A stretch of DNA of 49,573 bases, from NCBI RefSeq assembly GCF_008042275.1, contig NZ_RDBK01000022.1, forward strand, positions 305,432 through 355,004. Direction: 5' to 3'. This stretch comes from Streptomyces sp. OR43. Lineage in GTDB: Bacteria > Actinomycetota > Actinomycetes > Streptomycetales > Streptomycetaceae. Positions within the stretch are counted from its first letter, which is position 1. The number at the start of each line of letters is the position of its first letter. Of the stretch, positions 26,465 to 34,541 are shown one piece after another. The position numbers were made by a program, and so were the translations under genes. A model generated the notes under the pieces. That model ran no database searches. It was not told the origin of the DNA and worked only from the letters and a program-made list of their open reading frames with translations.

Positions 26465-26720
26465 TGCACTCCTGTCGAGAACGGTCGTGTCGCTAGGTAG
26501 ACCGTTGGAGGACGGTGAACTCATCGGCAAAACCAGCCCGCCGGACGATCTGCAACTCAGGCTGCCGCCCACGACCGGCACGAGCCCCCGAAACGAGTTC
26601 ACGCCACCCCGCTGACCAGCCGCTTCAAGATGGCGGAACTTCACCGAAAAGCCCAATGGGCCGTAGCCCGCGGACCGGTGAGTATTCTCCGTCCTCACCT
26701 CGAGGCCCAGCGAGCGCGAG

Positions 26721-26751
26721 TTGACCCTCCCCTTACGTCAGGCTTGAGGCT
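26721..26751 (+). promoter_or_regulatory. MerR-type promoter
   Basis: TTGACC (26721-26726) is followed by the CCT-n-TTACGT-n-AGG dyad (about 26726-26742) typical of TipA-like MerR operators, with a poor -10 element near 26746 at the 19-bp spacing such regulators need. It lies 25 bases upstream of the MerR start. Confidence 0.6.
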
Positions 26752-26775
26752 GTGTACCGACGAAAGGGCAGGTGG

Positions 26776-27576
26776 ATGAGCTACTCCGTGGGGCAGGTCT
26801 CGGCCTTCGCCGGGGTGACGGTGCGGACATTGCATCACTACGACAAGGCGGGACTGCTCTCGCCCAGTGACCGCAGCCACGCCGGCTACCGGCTCTACAG
26901 TGAGGCTGACCTGGTCCGTCTCCAGCAGATCCTCTTCTACCGTGAGCTCGGCTTCCCTCTCGACGAGATCGCCGCGATCTTCAAGGATCCGCAGGTGAAC
27001 CCCCTGGAGCGGCTGCGGGCCCGGCAGCGGCAGCTGAGTGAGGAGATCGCCAGGCTGCAGCGGCTGGCCGAGGTGGCCGAACGGGCGATAGAGGTCCAGG
27101 AGACCGGGGTGTCCCTGACTCCTCAGGAACGCTTCGAGGTCTTCGGTGAGATCACCTTCGACCTGAGCTATGCCACCGAGGCAGAAGTGAAGTGGGCGCA
27201 CTCGCAGGGACAGCGCGAGGCGATGGCACGCGCGGCTGCTCACACCAAAGAGGATTGGCGCCGGCTCATGGGCGAGGCCGCCGCCTGGCGTACGGAGCTG
27301 CTCGCGGTCTTCGACGAGGGGGAGCCGAGCAACGGCGAGCGGGCCATGGACCTCGCCGAGGAGCACCGCTTGCACATCTCACGATGGTTCACCTCCTGCC
27401 CGCCCGACATGCACCGGCGCATCGCGGACGACTTCGTCGCCGACCCCCGCGCGTTCGCTCTGGTCATACCGCCGTCGCAGCAACGCCCGGGCCTGGCCGC
27501 CTATACGCGCAGGGCGGTTCACGCCAACGCGGCCCGCCACGCAGGTGGCCGCACCGATTTTGAGGAGAACCGATGA
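26776..27576 (+). CDS. MerR regulator with TipAS-like domain
   Basis: The 266-residue regulator has a MerR helix-turn-helix (about 1-75: SYSVGQVSAFAGVTVRTLHH, GYRLYSEADLVRLQQ), a dimerisation coiled coil (about 80-125) and a C-terminal TipAS-like antibiotic-recognition domain (about 135-260, with EVKWAHSQGQREAM and SRWFTSCPPDMHRRIADDF split here). TipA proteins bind thiopeptides and other compounds and activate resistance genes. ATG 26776 follows GGCAGGTGG. Its TGA overlaps the ATG of the glycosyltransferase gene (ATGA), so the enzyme is produced with its regulator. Confidence 0.9.
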   Translation: MSYSVGQVSAFAGVTVRTLHHYDKAGLLSPSDRSHAGYRLYSEADLVRLQQILFYRELGFPLDEIAAIFKDPQVNPLERLRARQRQLSEEIARLQRLAEVAERAIEVQETGVSLTPQERFEVFGEITFDLSYATEAEVKWAHSQGQREAMARAAAHTKEDWRRLMGEAAAWRTELLAVFDEGEPSNGERAMDLAEEHRLHISRWFTSCPPDMHRRIADDFVADPRAFALVIPPSQQRPGLAAYTRRAVHANAARHAGGRTDFEENR

Positions 27577-28787
27577 GGATCCTGATCGCCGCGGCCGGAT
27601 CGCGCGGCGACGTCGCGCCCTACACGGGTCTGGGCGCCGAACTGTGCCGGGCCGGATACGACGTTGCGATCGCCACCACAGACACCATCGCACCCCTCGT
27701 ACGCGACGCAGGGCTGGAATTCCGCCGCCTCCCGGCCGACACACGGGTGCGTGGCGGCGTCACAGGCAAACGTGAACTGATGCGCACCGCTGCCGCCTTC
27801 ATCACCGAACTGGGTCAGGGCTTCGCCGACGTGATGGACGATGGCACGGACCTGCTCCTGCTGTCGACCACCACAGCCCCGCTTGGCTGGCACCTCACCG
27901 AGGCCACGGGCACACCGAGCCTCGGCGTGTACCTCCAGCCCACCGCACCGACCGGCGACTTCCCACCCGTCGTCACAGGCTCCCGCTCACTGGGCCCTCT
28001 CGCCAACCGGGCAACCGGACGCTTCGCACTGCGGATGGCCGACCGCGTCTACGAACAGGCTGTCGCAAAGCTGCGCCACCGCCTCCAGCTGCCCCCGACC
28101 TTACCTTCCCAGATGCGTCGACGACAGGAACAGGCGAACTGGCCCATCTTGCACGGCTTCAGCACGGCGCTGGTGCCCCGTCCCTCCGACTGGCGCTCTG
28201 GCCTGGAGGTCGTGGGCAACTGGTGGCCCCACCACGATGCGACCGAACGGCTGCCTACTGACCTGGAGGACTTCCTGCGTGCCGGACCCCGGCCCGTCCT
28301 CATCGGCTTCGGGAGCATGGCGTCCGGCGACGGGGAACGGCTGAGCGAGATCGCTGTGCGAGCCCTGCGCCGCGCCGGGCTGCGCGGCATTCTTCAAGCC
28401 GGCAGTGCCGGGCTCGCCGCCGCCGGGGACGACGTGCTCACCATCGGGGACGTACCGCACGCCCTGCTGTTTCCGCGGCTGGCTGCGGTGGTCCACCATG
28501 GCGGGGCCGGCACTGCGGCCGCCGCGTTGCGCGCTGGGGTGCCCGCGGTCACCGTACCGGTGACCGCGGACCAGCCGTTCTGGGCGGGGCGACTTGCCGC
28601 CCTCGGCGCCGCCACCGACCCAATCCCCTTCCGGTCCCTCACCGCCGAACGGCTCGCCGACTCACTCGGCCAAGTAGTGAAGCGGCAGGCACACAGTCGA
28701 GCCGCCGCAGAAGCGGCGCAACACCTGGCGACCGAGGACGGAGCGGGTCAGGCGCTCAAGGCCATCCAGCGGCTGACCGATGGATGA
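27573..28787 (+). CDS. UGT-type glycosyltransferase (macrolide/sterol-like, GT1)
   Basis: The 404-residue enzyme has the GT-B fold of family 1. It starts with MRILIAAAGSRGDVAPYTGL and carries the donor-binding motif VVHHGGAGTAAAALRAGVPA followed by VPVTADQPFWAGRL in the C-terminal half. The N-terminal acceptor domain lacks features that identify the acceptor. Such enzymes glycosylate lipids, sterols or antibiotics. Translational coupling to a TipA-like regulator suggests glycosylation of a small toxic ligand for resistance. That role is inference. No other biosynthetic genes adjoin it. Confidence 0.88.
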   Translation: MRILIAAAGSRGDVAPYTGLGAELCRAGYDVAIATTDTIAPLVRDAGLEFRRLPADTRVRGGVTGKRELMRTAAAFITELGQGFADVMDDGTDLLLLSTTTAPLGWHLTEATGTPSLGVYLQPTAPTGDFPPVVTGSRSLGPLANRATGRFALRMADRVYEQAVAKLRHRLQLPPTLPSQMRRRQEQANWPILHGFSTALVPRPSDWRSGLEVVGNWWPHHDATERLPTDLEDFLRAGPRPVLIGFGSMASGDGERLSEIAVRALRRAGLRGILQAGSAGLAAAGDDVLTIGDVPHALLFPRLAAVVHHGGAGTAAAALRAGVPAVTVPVTADQPFWAGRLAALGAATDPIPFRSLTAERLADSLGQVVKRQAHSRAAAEAAQHLATEDGAGQALKAIQRLTDG

Positions 28788-28867
28788 CGCCAATCCGTTC
28801 CCCGTCCTCGCCACCGCGCTTCTTCAGTCTGGGCACCGATCGGGTGGCGGCTGAGGGCGCGTAACAG

Positions 28868-29475
28868 GCGAGGCCCCGGGTTGTTGATGAAGCTGTCCGG
28901 CGTCTCAACCAAGCAGCGCCGCGGGCCTCGTTGGTCATCGATCCTGCCGCACTCGACGTGCCGCATGCGCTCGTTGAGTGGGTCACCATGCTCATCGACA
29001 CCCGCGAGGGGGACCGGCGCTGCAGGCGACGCCCGTCTCAACGCGCGATGGTGGCGCTCGTGTACTTACGTGAGCACATCAACGTTGGCGCAGATCGCCG
29101 CAGGTTTCGGGATCAGCGAGTCCACCGCCCACGCCTACACCACCGCCGTCACCGACCTGCTCGCCGGGCGCGCACCGGGCCTGCTGAAGACACTGCGTGA
29201 AGCCGACCCGGACTGTGTCCTGCTGGAGGCACTCTCGCCGAGTGCGACCGCGTCGGTGACGGGCGGGCGGACTACTCGGCCAAGCACCGCCGGCACGGCG
29301 TGAACGTGCAGGTCGTCACCGATCCGGGCGGCCGGCTGCTGTGGCTTTCCCCTACGCTGCCGGGCCGGGCCCATGACCTGACCGCTGCCCACACCCACCG
29401 GATCATGCGTATCCGCGAGCGCCGGGGCGTCCCCATCCTGGCCGATCTCTCCTACCAGGGCGCAGTCCGCCGTTG
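28868..29475 (+). pseudogene. Degenerate IS5-type transposase with two frameshifts
   Basis: Three frames together make a DDE_Tnp_4 transposase N-terminal two thirds: VIDPAALDVPHALVEWVTML and VALVYLREHI, then after an extra base near 29081 TLAQIAAGFGISESTAHAY, then after a lost base near 29227 GTLAECDRVGDGRADYSAKH and LADLSYQGA. The second shift also removes the first catalytic aspartate. The C-terminal third is missing. It is inactive and abuts another IS fragment on the opposite strand. Confidence 0.85.
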
Positions 29476-29560
29476 ACCTCGGGTGACGAGCAAAGAGAGC
29501 GGGCGGTAGCGGCCATCAGCGCTCAGGTGAAGCTTAGTGGTGAACGCCCCGCGAGCGGCC
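29473..29560 (-). pseudogene. Fragment of a second transposase
   Basis: On the minus strand the sequence reads RGAFTTKLHLSADGRYRPL then SLLVTRGQ, which resembles the mid-region of IS5/IS1647-like transposases (GG-TTKIHL...RPL). Only about 30 codons remain and both sides are truncated. It joins the plus-strand remnant directly at about 29473. Confidence 0.6.
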
Positions 29561-29924
29561 CAGACCCTCACCTCCCGCACCAGCTCCACCAGGCGTGCGT
29601 GCAGGCTCTGCCACGCGGTCGTCCTGGTGTTCTGGGACTTCCGCCTGCGCAGCCCGGATCCCCAGTGACCGCCCTCGCTCCTGACCGTCAGAGTGACGGT
29701 GATCACGGACACTCTCCGGAGGCTGCTGCGTAGGCTTGCGCAGTCGTCGCGGTGAAGTCCAGGAGGGTCGGCGAAGCTCTCCCGCAACGCCTGACGGCAC
29801 GTCAGGAAAGTCGGTGATTGGTCAGCATCAGTCCTCGAAAACCCTGCGAAAGCTGACCGGACATGCGACTCGTTGTAAGGTAAGGAAACTGCACTTGACC
29901 TGCAAAAACGCAGGCAGGGAGCCT
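29561..29924. other. Intergenic region of IS-derived or decayed sequence
   Basis: About 360 bases with no convincing gene. CCTGC-AAAAAC-GCAGG (29899-29914) is a small hairpin just upstream of panD, and the AT-richer stretch near 29850-29900 may carry the panD promoter. Part of it may be further IS relic. Confidence 0.4.
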
Positions 29925-29942
29925 ATGTCCAGGAGCGTCTCG

Positions 29943-30368
29943 ATGCTGCGAACAATATTCAAGTCCAAGATCCACCGCGCCACCGTGACCCAGGCCGACC
30001 TGCATTACGTCGGGTCCGTCACGGTTGACGCCGCGCTGATGGAAGCCGCTGACCTGCTGCCCGGTGAGCTCGTGCACATCGTCGACATCGACAACGGTGC
30101 CCGGCTGGAGACGTACGTCATCGAGGGCGAGCGCGGCTCCGGTGTGATCGGGATCAATGGAGCCGCCGCTCATCTCGTGCACCCCGGTGACCTGGTCATT
30201 CTGATCAGCTACGCGCAGGTCGACGACGCCGAGGCGCGCGGGCTGATTCCGCGTATCGTCCATGTCGACGCGGGCAACCGGATCGTCGGGCTCGGAGCCG
30301 ACGCCTCCGCGCCCGTGCCGGGTTCCGACACCGAGCGCAGTCCGCACGCCGTCCCCGCGGCGCGCTGA
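29943..30368 (+). CDS. panD: Aspartate 1-decarboxylase
   Basis: The 141-residue protein matches Pan[21 protein letters not shown], then HYVGSVTVD, in which Gly24-Ser25 is the self-cleavage site that forms the catalytic pyruvoyl group. [19 protein letters not shown] is also conserved. It makes beta-alanine for pantothenate and coenzyme A. I chose ATG 29943 (AGGAG eight bases upstream) because the family starts M-L-R. An ATG at 29925 with its own GGGAG would add six residues. The C-terminus is longer than in E. coli, as usual for actinomycetes. Confidence 0.95.
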   Translation: MLRTIFKSKIHRATVTQADLHYVGSVTVDAALMEAADLLPGELVHIVDIDNGARLETYVIEGERGSGVIGINGAAAHLVHPGDLVILISYAQVDDAEARGLIPRIVHVDAGNRIVGLGADASAPVPGSDTERSPHAVPAAR

Positions 30369-30398
30369 AGCGCCTCACGCAGCGAGGGAGCATCCGCC

Positions 30399-30761
30399 AT
30401 GGCAGAGCAATCCGGACAGGCCCGTCCCGACATTCGTGACGACCGGGCAGCGGGCAGGCTGCTCGCGTACGTGGACGGCGCGGCCGCCGGCGTCATCGTG
30501 TACTTCGTGCTGGACGGGGCGCCCGCGGCGCTCGTCGCCGTGCACACCGTCGTCGAGCAGGGGCACGAGGGGAAGGGCATCGGTGGTGCCCTGGTCAAGG
30601 AGTTCTACTCCATGGCCGCCCGCGAGGGCGTACCCGTCGTCCCGCTCTGTCCGTACGCCGCCAAGTGGGCGTCGCGTCACCCGGACGAGGCGCCCGAGGC
30701 CCCGGCGGAGCTGGTGGAGCGGGCCAAGGAGGAGCTCGCCGCCCGTCCTGAGCTCTACTGA
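30399..30761 (+). CDS. YidJ/GtnA-like GNAT acetyltransferase
   Basis: The 120-residue protein is a minimal GNAT of the YjdJ type. It has the acetyl-CoA-binding motif HTVVEQGHEGKGIGGALVKE and ends its fold with VPVVPLCPYAAKWASRHPD, the conserved C-terminal PYA..W signature of this group. The acceptor is unknown. ATG 30399 is preceded by GAGGGAGCA. It is 30 bases after panD on the same strand and may share its transcript. The functional link to pantothenate metabolism is not known. Confidence 0.85.
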   Translation: MAEQSGQARPDIRDDRAAGRLLAYVDGAAAGVIVYFVLDGAPAALVAVHTVVEQGHEGKGIGGALVKEFYSMAAREGVPVVPLCPYAAKWASRHPDEAPEAPAELVERAKEELAARPELY

Positions 30762-30824
30762 TCCGCCGTTCCACCTGGTGGGCGCCTGCCGGGTGCGGGC
30801 AGGCGTGCCGGTAGCGTGACGCGG

Positions 30825-31463
30825 ATGAGCCTCGCACTCCTGCACACCTCCCCGGTCCACGTTCCGGTCTTCGACGCCCTGCGCGACGCCCACCACCCCG
30901 GCCTCGTCGTGCGCCACCTCGTGTACGAGGACCTGCTCGACCGGGCGGGTGTGCTGGGGCCGGAGGCGGTGGCGGGGGACGTCGAGGCTCTGGTGAACAG
31001 TGCCGTCGCCGACGGGGCCACCGCGGTGCTCTGCACCTGTTCGACGATCGGCGGGGTCGCCGAGACCGTCGGGGCGCGGATCGGCATCCCGGTCCTGCGC
31101 ATCGACCGGCCGATGGCGGCCGCCGCCGTCCGCGCACGGAGGATCACCGTCCTCGCGGCGCACCACGCCACCCTGGAACCGACCCGCGCGCTGATCGCCG
31201 AAGAGGCGGAGCGGGCGGGGCGGCGGGACCTGGAGGTGCGCACCGTACTGGTCGAGGGCGCCTGGGAGCGTTTCGAGGCCGGTGATCACGACGGCTACCT
31301 GGGTCTCGTGGCGACGGCGGCCGATGCCGTGACCGACGCCGATGTGATCGTGCTCGCCCAGGTCTCGATGGCGGGCGCGGCCACCCGTTCGGGAACCCGG
31401 ATCCCGGTTCTGTCCAGCCCCCGTGCCGGGCTGGACGCGGCGGCGCTCGCGACCGTGGGCTGA
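30825..31463 (+). CDS. Asp/Glu/hydantoin racemase-family protein
   Basis: The 212-residue protein has the two-domain fold pattern of the family. The first catalytic cysteine region is VLCTCSTIGGVAE (Cys70, Cys72). At the position of the second cysteine, in the motif VIVLAQVSMAG, there is Gln169, so a normal two-base racemase mechanism is unlikely. The protein may be a decarboxylase, isomerase or a non-catalytic relative. I chose ATG 30825; an in-frame GTG at 30816 is possible, and neither has a strong ribosome site. It lies 63 bases after the GNAT gene on the same strand. Confidence 0.75.
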   Translation: MSLALLHTSPVHVPVFDALRDAHHPGLVVRHLVYEDLLDRAGVLGPEAVAGDVEALVNSAVADGATAVLCTCSTIGGVAETVGARIGIPVLRIDRPMAAAAVRARRITVLAAHHATLEPTRALIAEEAERAGRRDLEVRTVLVEGAWERFEAGDHDGYLGLVATAADAVTDADVIVLAQVSMAGAATRSGTRIPVLSSPRAGLDAAALATVG

Positions 31464-31606
31464 CCACCGGGTGCGCGGAGGGCCGAACGGGTGGGTCCGT
31501 GAGCCGTCCGCTGCATCCGCAGCCCGTACGTGTGGACTCGCCGGGCGGGGGCAGCCGCTCCGGGAGACGGTGGAGGAGATCCACCCCGACCGTTCGGAGG
31601 CCCGAG

Positions 31607-31831
31607 ATGACCCACCCGTACCCCGATCCGGTTCCGCCGGCGCCCACCCCCGGACCGATTCCGGGGCCGCCCCAGCCGCTGCCGGAGCCGACGCCGGTTC
31701 CGCCCGGGCCGGGCCCGACGCCGCCCGTGCCCACGCCGCCGGGCCCGGCTCCGGACCCGATCCCGCAGCCGCCCGCGCCCAACCCCGAGCCGGTGCCGCC
31801 GCCCGAGCCGGAGCCTTCACCGGTCGGCTGA
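31607..31831 (+). CDS. 74-aa proline-rich protein
   Basis: The frame begins at ATG 31607 seven bases after CGGAGG, a strong ribosome site, and encodes 74 residues of which 39 are proline, mostly as PxP and PPxP units. There is no signal peptide or hydrophobic helix. The rest is mainly Gly, Glu, Val, Thr and Ala. Such a chain would be extended polyproline-II and could bind SH3-like or other partners. It follows the racemase-like gene on the same strand. The codon pattern and ribosome site support a real gene, but function is unknown. Confidence 0.65.
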   Translation: MTHPYPDPVPPAPTPGPIPGPPQPLPEPTPVPPGPGPTPPVPTPPGPAPDPIPQPPAPNPEPVPPPEPEPSPVG

Positions 31832-31882
31832 CCGCCCCCGGAATCGGGCGTGACCGCAGCGCTACTGGGCGCGGTGCTCGGG

Positions 31883-31904
31883 GCCGTGCCCATCCGGGCA
31901 CGGC
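31883..31904. terminator. Convergent terminator hairpin 1
   Basis: A perfect 9-bp stem (31883-31891 with 31896-31904) with an ATCC loop lies between the proline-rich gene and the convergent MarR operon. Confidence 0.6.
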
Positions 31905-31950
31905 GCCAGTCCAGGCCCGGCGCCCATTAGTGCCCGTTGCCCATCCGTGC

Positions 31951-31971
31951 CCGGCGCCGATCGAGCGCCGG
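31951..31971. terminator. Convergent terminator hairpin 2
   Basis: CCGGCGC (31951-31957) pairs with GCGCCGG (31965-31971). It ends 15 bases before the stop of the minus-strand MarR gene. Confidence 0.5.
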
Positions 31972-31985
31972 TGCCGCCCTTCGGT

Positions 31986-32429
31986 TCAGCGCCCGGCCAG
32001 CACCGCGTTGGCCCGTGCCGTGACCTCGGTCAGGACCCGGCCCGCGGCCGCCAGGTCCTCGTCCGGCAGGTCCGCGTAGAGCCGGGCGGTGACCTCGGAG
32101 AGGGCGGCCCGGTGGGTGCGGTGCAGCTCGCTGCCCGCGGCCGTCATGGACAGCCGTGCCGGGGCGCCCGGCTCCTCCGCCAGCAGTCCCTGCGCGATCA
32201 GGCCGGTCAGGACGGTCTCCACGGCCGTGGCGTCGATCTTCAGTGTGGACGTCATCCGGTCGACGAGCGCCGGGCGCTCGATGCTCCCGCCGCCGTCCGC
32301 CGTGGCGTTCAGGGCGACGGACTGGTGGAAGGTGGTGCCCGTGGTGGCCAGCAGGCTTTCGAGAACGGCGCGCGTGGCGTAGTGGGCCTGGCCGATGACC
32401 TGGCCGTTGACGGTCGGTGCGGTGGTCAT
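31986..32429 (-). CDS. MarR-like winged-helix regulator (second of pair)
   Basis: The 147-residue protein resembles MarR-type winged-helix proteins (FHQSVALNATADGGGSIERP then LVDRMTSTLKIDATAVETVL and LIAQGLLAEE with a degenerate wing ARLSMTAAGSELH). Its ATG at 32429 overlaps the stop of the upstream MarR gene (ATGA). The weaker helix-turn-helix consensus suggests that it may act as a ligand-sensing or heterodimer partner of the first MarR. No target beyond the operon itself is obvious. Confidence 0.75.
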   Translation of the reverse strand: MTTAPTVNGQVIGQAHYATRAVLESLLATTGTTFHQSVALNATADGGGSIERPALVDRMTSTLKIDATAVETVLTGLIAQGLLAEEPGAPARLSMTAAGSELHRTHRAALSEVTARLYADLPDEDLAAAGRVLTEVTARANAVLAGR

Positions 32430-32911
32430 GATGACTCCTCGGTGGAAGGTCCGGTGACTACGGGAACGGGCACGTCGAGCAGGGCCGTCAGTGTCCGCGT
32501 GAACGCCTCGGTGTCCGGGCCGTCCAGGCCGCCCAGGGGGGCGAGCAGCCCGTCGACGAGCCGCTGCACGACCTCGACCGCGCGACCGGTGACCGCGAGG
32601 CCCTCGGCGGTGAGCGACAGGCGGACGGCTCTGGTGTCGTCCGGGTCGGAGGCCCGTTCGACGAACCCGGCGGCCTCCAGACCGCGGGCCAGTTTCGAGA
32701 CGTAGAGCGCTTCGAGTCCGGTGTGGTCAGCGAGTGCCCGCTGGCTCGGCCGCAGCCCCGCGTGCTGCATCCCCGACAGAGACCCCAGCAGGGAGTACTG
32801 CGCGTGGGTCAGCCCGAGCGGGGCGAGTCCGCGATCGATGGCCACCCGCCACTTCATCGACAGTCGCCAGACCAGGAAGCCGGGGGTCGGACCCGTAGGT
32901 GCGTTGCTCAT
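32426..32911 (-). CDS. MarR family transcriptional regulator (first of pair)
   Basis: The 161-residue regulator has the MarR core: LGLTHAQYSLLGSLSGMQ, SQRALADHTGLEALYVSKLA and the winged segment ERASDPDDTRAVRLSLTAEG. I chose ATG 32911 by homology; it lies six bases after TACTGT, a good -10 box, so the mRNA is probably leaderless. A start at 32926 with GGAGAT upstream is the alternative. Three TGGCTACT direct repeats overlap this promoter, pointing to autoregulation. The downstream MarR gene is coupled to it. Confidence 0.87.
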   Translation of the reverse strand: MSNAPTGPTPGFLVWRLSMKWRVAIDRGLAPLGLTHAQYSLLGSLSGMQHAGLRPSQRALADHTGLEALYVSKLARGLEAAGFVERASDPDDTRAVRLSLTAEGLAVTGRAVEVVQRLVDGLLAPLGGLDGPDTEAFTRTLTALLDVPVPVVTGPSTEESS

Positions 32912-32925
32912 GGCAATACAGTACA

Positions 32926-32969
32926 TGGCTACTATCTCCATGGCTACTAAATCTGCCTGCGTGGCTACT
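32926..32969. promoter_or_regulatory. Three TGGCTACT direct repeats over the MarR promoter
   Basis: TGGCTACT occurs at 32926-32933, 32941-32948 and 32962-32969. The first two sit in a near-perfect 15-bp direct repeat. They cover the promoter of the two-MarR operon and also lie between it and the decarboxylase stop, so they are most likely autoregulatory operators. Confidence 0.6.
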
Positions 32970-32995
32970 CAAGAGCGAAGAGGGAAACACGGCCT

Positions 32996-34375
32996 TCAGG
33001 CGTCCAGTTCCCGCAGGGCGCCGACGTGCGCAAGCCCGCTCTCCGCGGCGATCGAGTCCAGCGACTGGGCGTCACGCACCGGAGCGAAGCGGACCGCGAG
33101 GCCGGACTGCCCCGCGCTCGACGTCGTGGCGAATCCGTACACGGCTGGCCGCGGCAGGCTGTTGTAGGCCCATGGCGTGGAGAAGTAGTACGCGCCGGTG
33201 TCGTACAGCACCACGTAGTCGCCCGCCAGCAGTTCGGGCAGCTCGCGGGCCGGTGCGACGACGTCCCCGGCGAAGCAGCACGGACCCGCGATGTCCTGGA
33301 CGAGCGCCGGACCGGCCTTCGGGAGCCCGTCGGCGTCGAACGCGCCCACCCGCAGCGGCCAGGCGTCATGCATGAAGACGGTCCGGGTGGCGGTCTGCGC
33401 GCCCGCGTGGGTGAGCGCGATCCGCCGGCCCCCGGCGTCCTTCGTGTATTCCACGAGCGCGCAGATGAAGCCGTTCTTGGCCATCAGCGAGCGGCCGAAC
33501 TCGGTGACGAGTCCGTACCGCCCGTCGAACAGTCCCGGCACAGCGCCGCGCAGCGCGGTCGCGTAGGCGGCGAAGGTGGGGCGGACCGTGTCGTCGGCGA
33601 AGTTGACGGGCAGACCGCCGCCGATGTCGAGGCAGGTGATCTGCGGGCGGCCGAGCCGGGTGTTGATGTCCTCGGCCAGCCGGTACGTCTCGCCGATGCC
33701 CGCCACGATCAGCTCCAGGGAGCAGCCCTGCGAGCCGACGTGGGCATGCAGCCGGCTCAGCCAGGGGCGCGCCGCGAAGGCCTCCATGACGCGCTCGCGC
33801 GCGCCGGGATCGCGCAGCGCCACGCCGAACTTGGAGGTGGCCGTGGCCGTACTCGTCGCACCGATGGATCCGCCGCCGACCTGGGGATTGACCCGGAGCC
33901 CGATGGCGGACACCGCGTCCGAGGGCCGCAGCGAAGCGATCCGGTCCACCTCGTCGAGGTTGTCGGCGTTGAGCGCCACGCCGAGCGCCAGCGCCCGCCG
34001 GATCTCGTCACGCGTCTTGACGGGGGAGTCGAGGACGATCTTCGACGGAGCGAACCCGGCCTCCAGCGCGATCCGCAGTTCACCCGGGCTCGCGACCTCG
34101 CAGCCCATGCCGCACTCCGCGAGCAGCCGCAGCACGGGCACGAGCGACGCCGCCTTCGCGGCGAAGGTGTGCAGCACACCGGGCGCCCCCGCGAACGCCT
34201 CCTGGAGCGCGGCCACCGACTCCCGTACGCCGTGCGTGTCGACGAATGCGGCGACCGGGCTCGACTCGCCGAGCAGACCGGCTGCCACGGCGTGGCGGAC
34301 CGCGGCCGCGACACGCGCGGAGGAGGGCGGGGCTGTGGGAGACGATGGAGGGTTCATGGAATCAGGTGCGGTCAT
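32996..34375 (-). CDS. PLP-dependent decarboxylase, alanine-racemase fold (Y4yA-like)
   Basis: The 459-residue enzyme belongs to the fold-type III decarboxylases. HTFAAKAASLVPVLRLL contains the probable PLP lysine (Lys74), GCEVASPGEL is the next conserved segment, and the chain includes HVGSQG, LDIGGGLPV and TEFGRSLM in order. The C-terminal YDTGAYYFSTPWAYNSLPRP matches the substrate/PLP-closing region of diaminopimelate/ornithine decarboxylases. It resembles the Y4yA-type group rather than LysA itself. ATG 34375 has a poor ribosome site (GTGGGG); an ATG at 34357 is possible. It lies behind the DyP-encapsulin operon on the same strand. The substrate is unknown. Confidence 0.82.
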   Translation of the reverse strand: MTAPDSMNPPSSPTAPPSSARVAAAVRHAVAAGLLGESSPVAAFVDTHGVRESVAALQEAFAGAPGVLHTFAAKAASLVPVLRLLAECGMGCEVASPGELRIALEAGFAPSKIVLDSPVKTRDEIRRALALGVALNADNLDEVDRIASLRPSDAVSAIGLRVNPQVGGGSIGATSTATATSKFGVALRDPGARERVMEAFAARPWLSRLHAHVGSQGCSLELIVAGIGETYRLAEDINTRLGRPQITCLDIGGGLPVNFADDTVRPTFAAYATALRGAVPGLFDGRYGLVTEFGRSLMAKNGFICALVEYTKDAGGRRIALTHAGAQTATRTVFMHDAWPLRVGAFDADGLPKAGPALVQDIAGPCCFAGDVVAPARELPELLAGDYVVLYDTGAYYFSTPWAYNSLPRPAVYGFATTSSAGQSGLAVRFAPVRDAQSLDSIAAESGLAHVGALRELDA

Positions 34376-34476
34376 GGGGCGCCCCACAGTCTCCGTCCAA
34401 CCCGACGGCATCGGTGCGGACCGTTGTCACAGCGGCCGGTGGACCGTACGCACCGCCTCCGGCCCGGACGGTGCGA

Positions 34477-34521
34477 CGGACGGCCCCCGTGCGGAGCGGC
34501 CGGGTGTGCCGGGGCCGTCCG
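34477..34521 (-). terminator. Terminator after encapsulin gene
   Basis: A perfect 11-bp GC-rich stem (34477-34487 with 34511-34521) starts 20 bases beyond the encapsulin stop. It separates the nanocompartment operon from the decarboxylase gene. Confidence 0.55.
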
Positions 34522-34541
34522 GATCCGCACACCTCCGCCGG

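Noticed and set aside
29899..29914. CCTGC-AAAAAC-GCAGG hairpin before panD considered as a riboswitch or terminator.
   Set aside because: The 5-bp stem is too short, and no conserved riboswitch core was seen.
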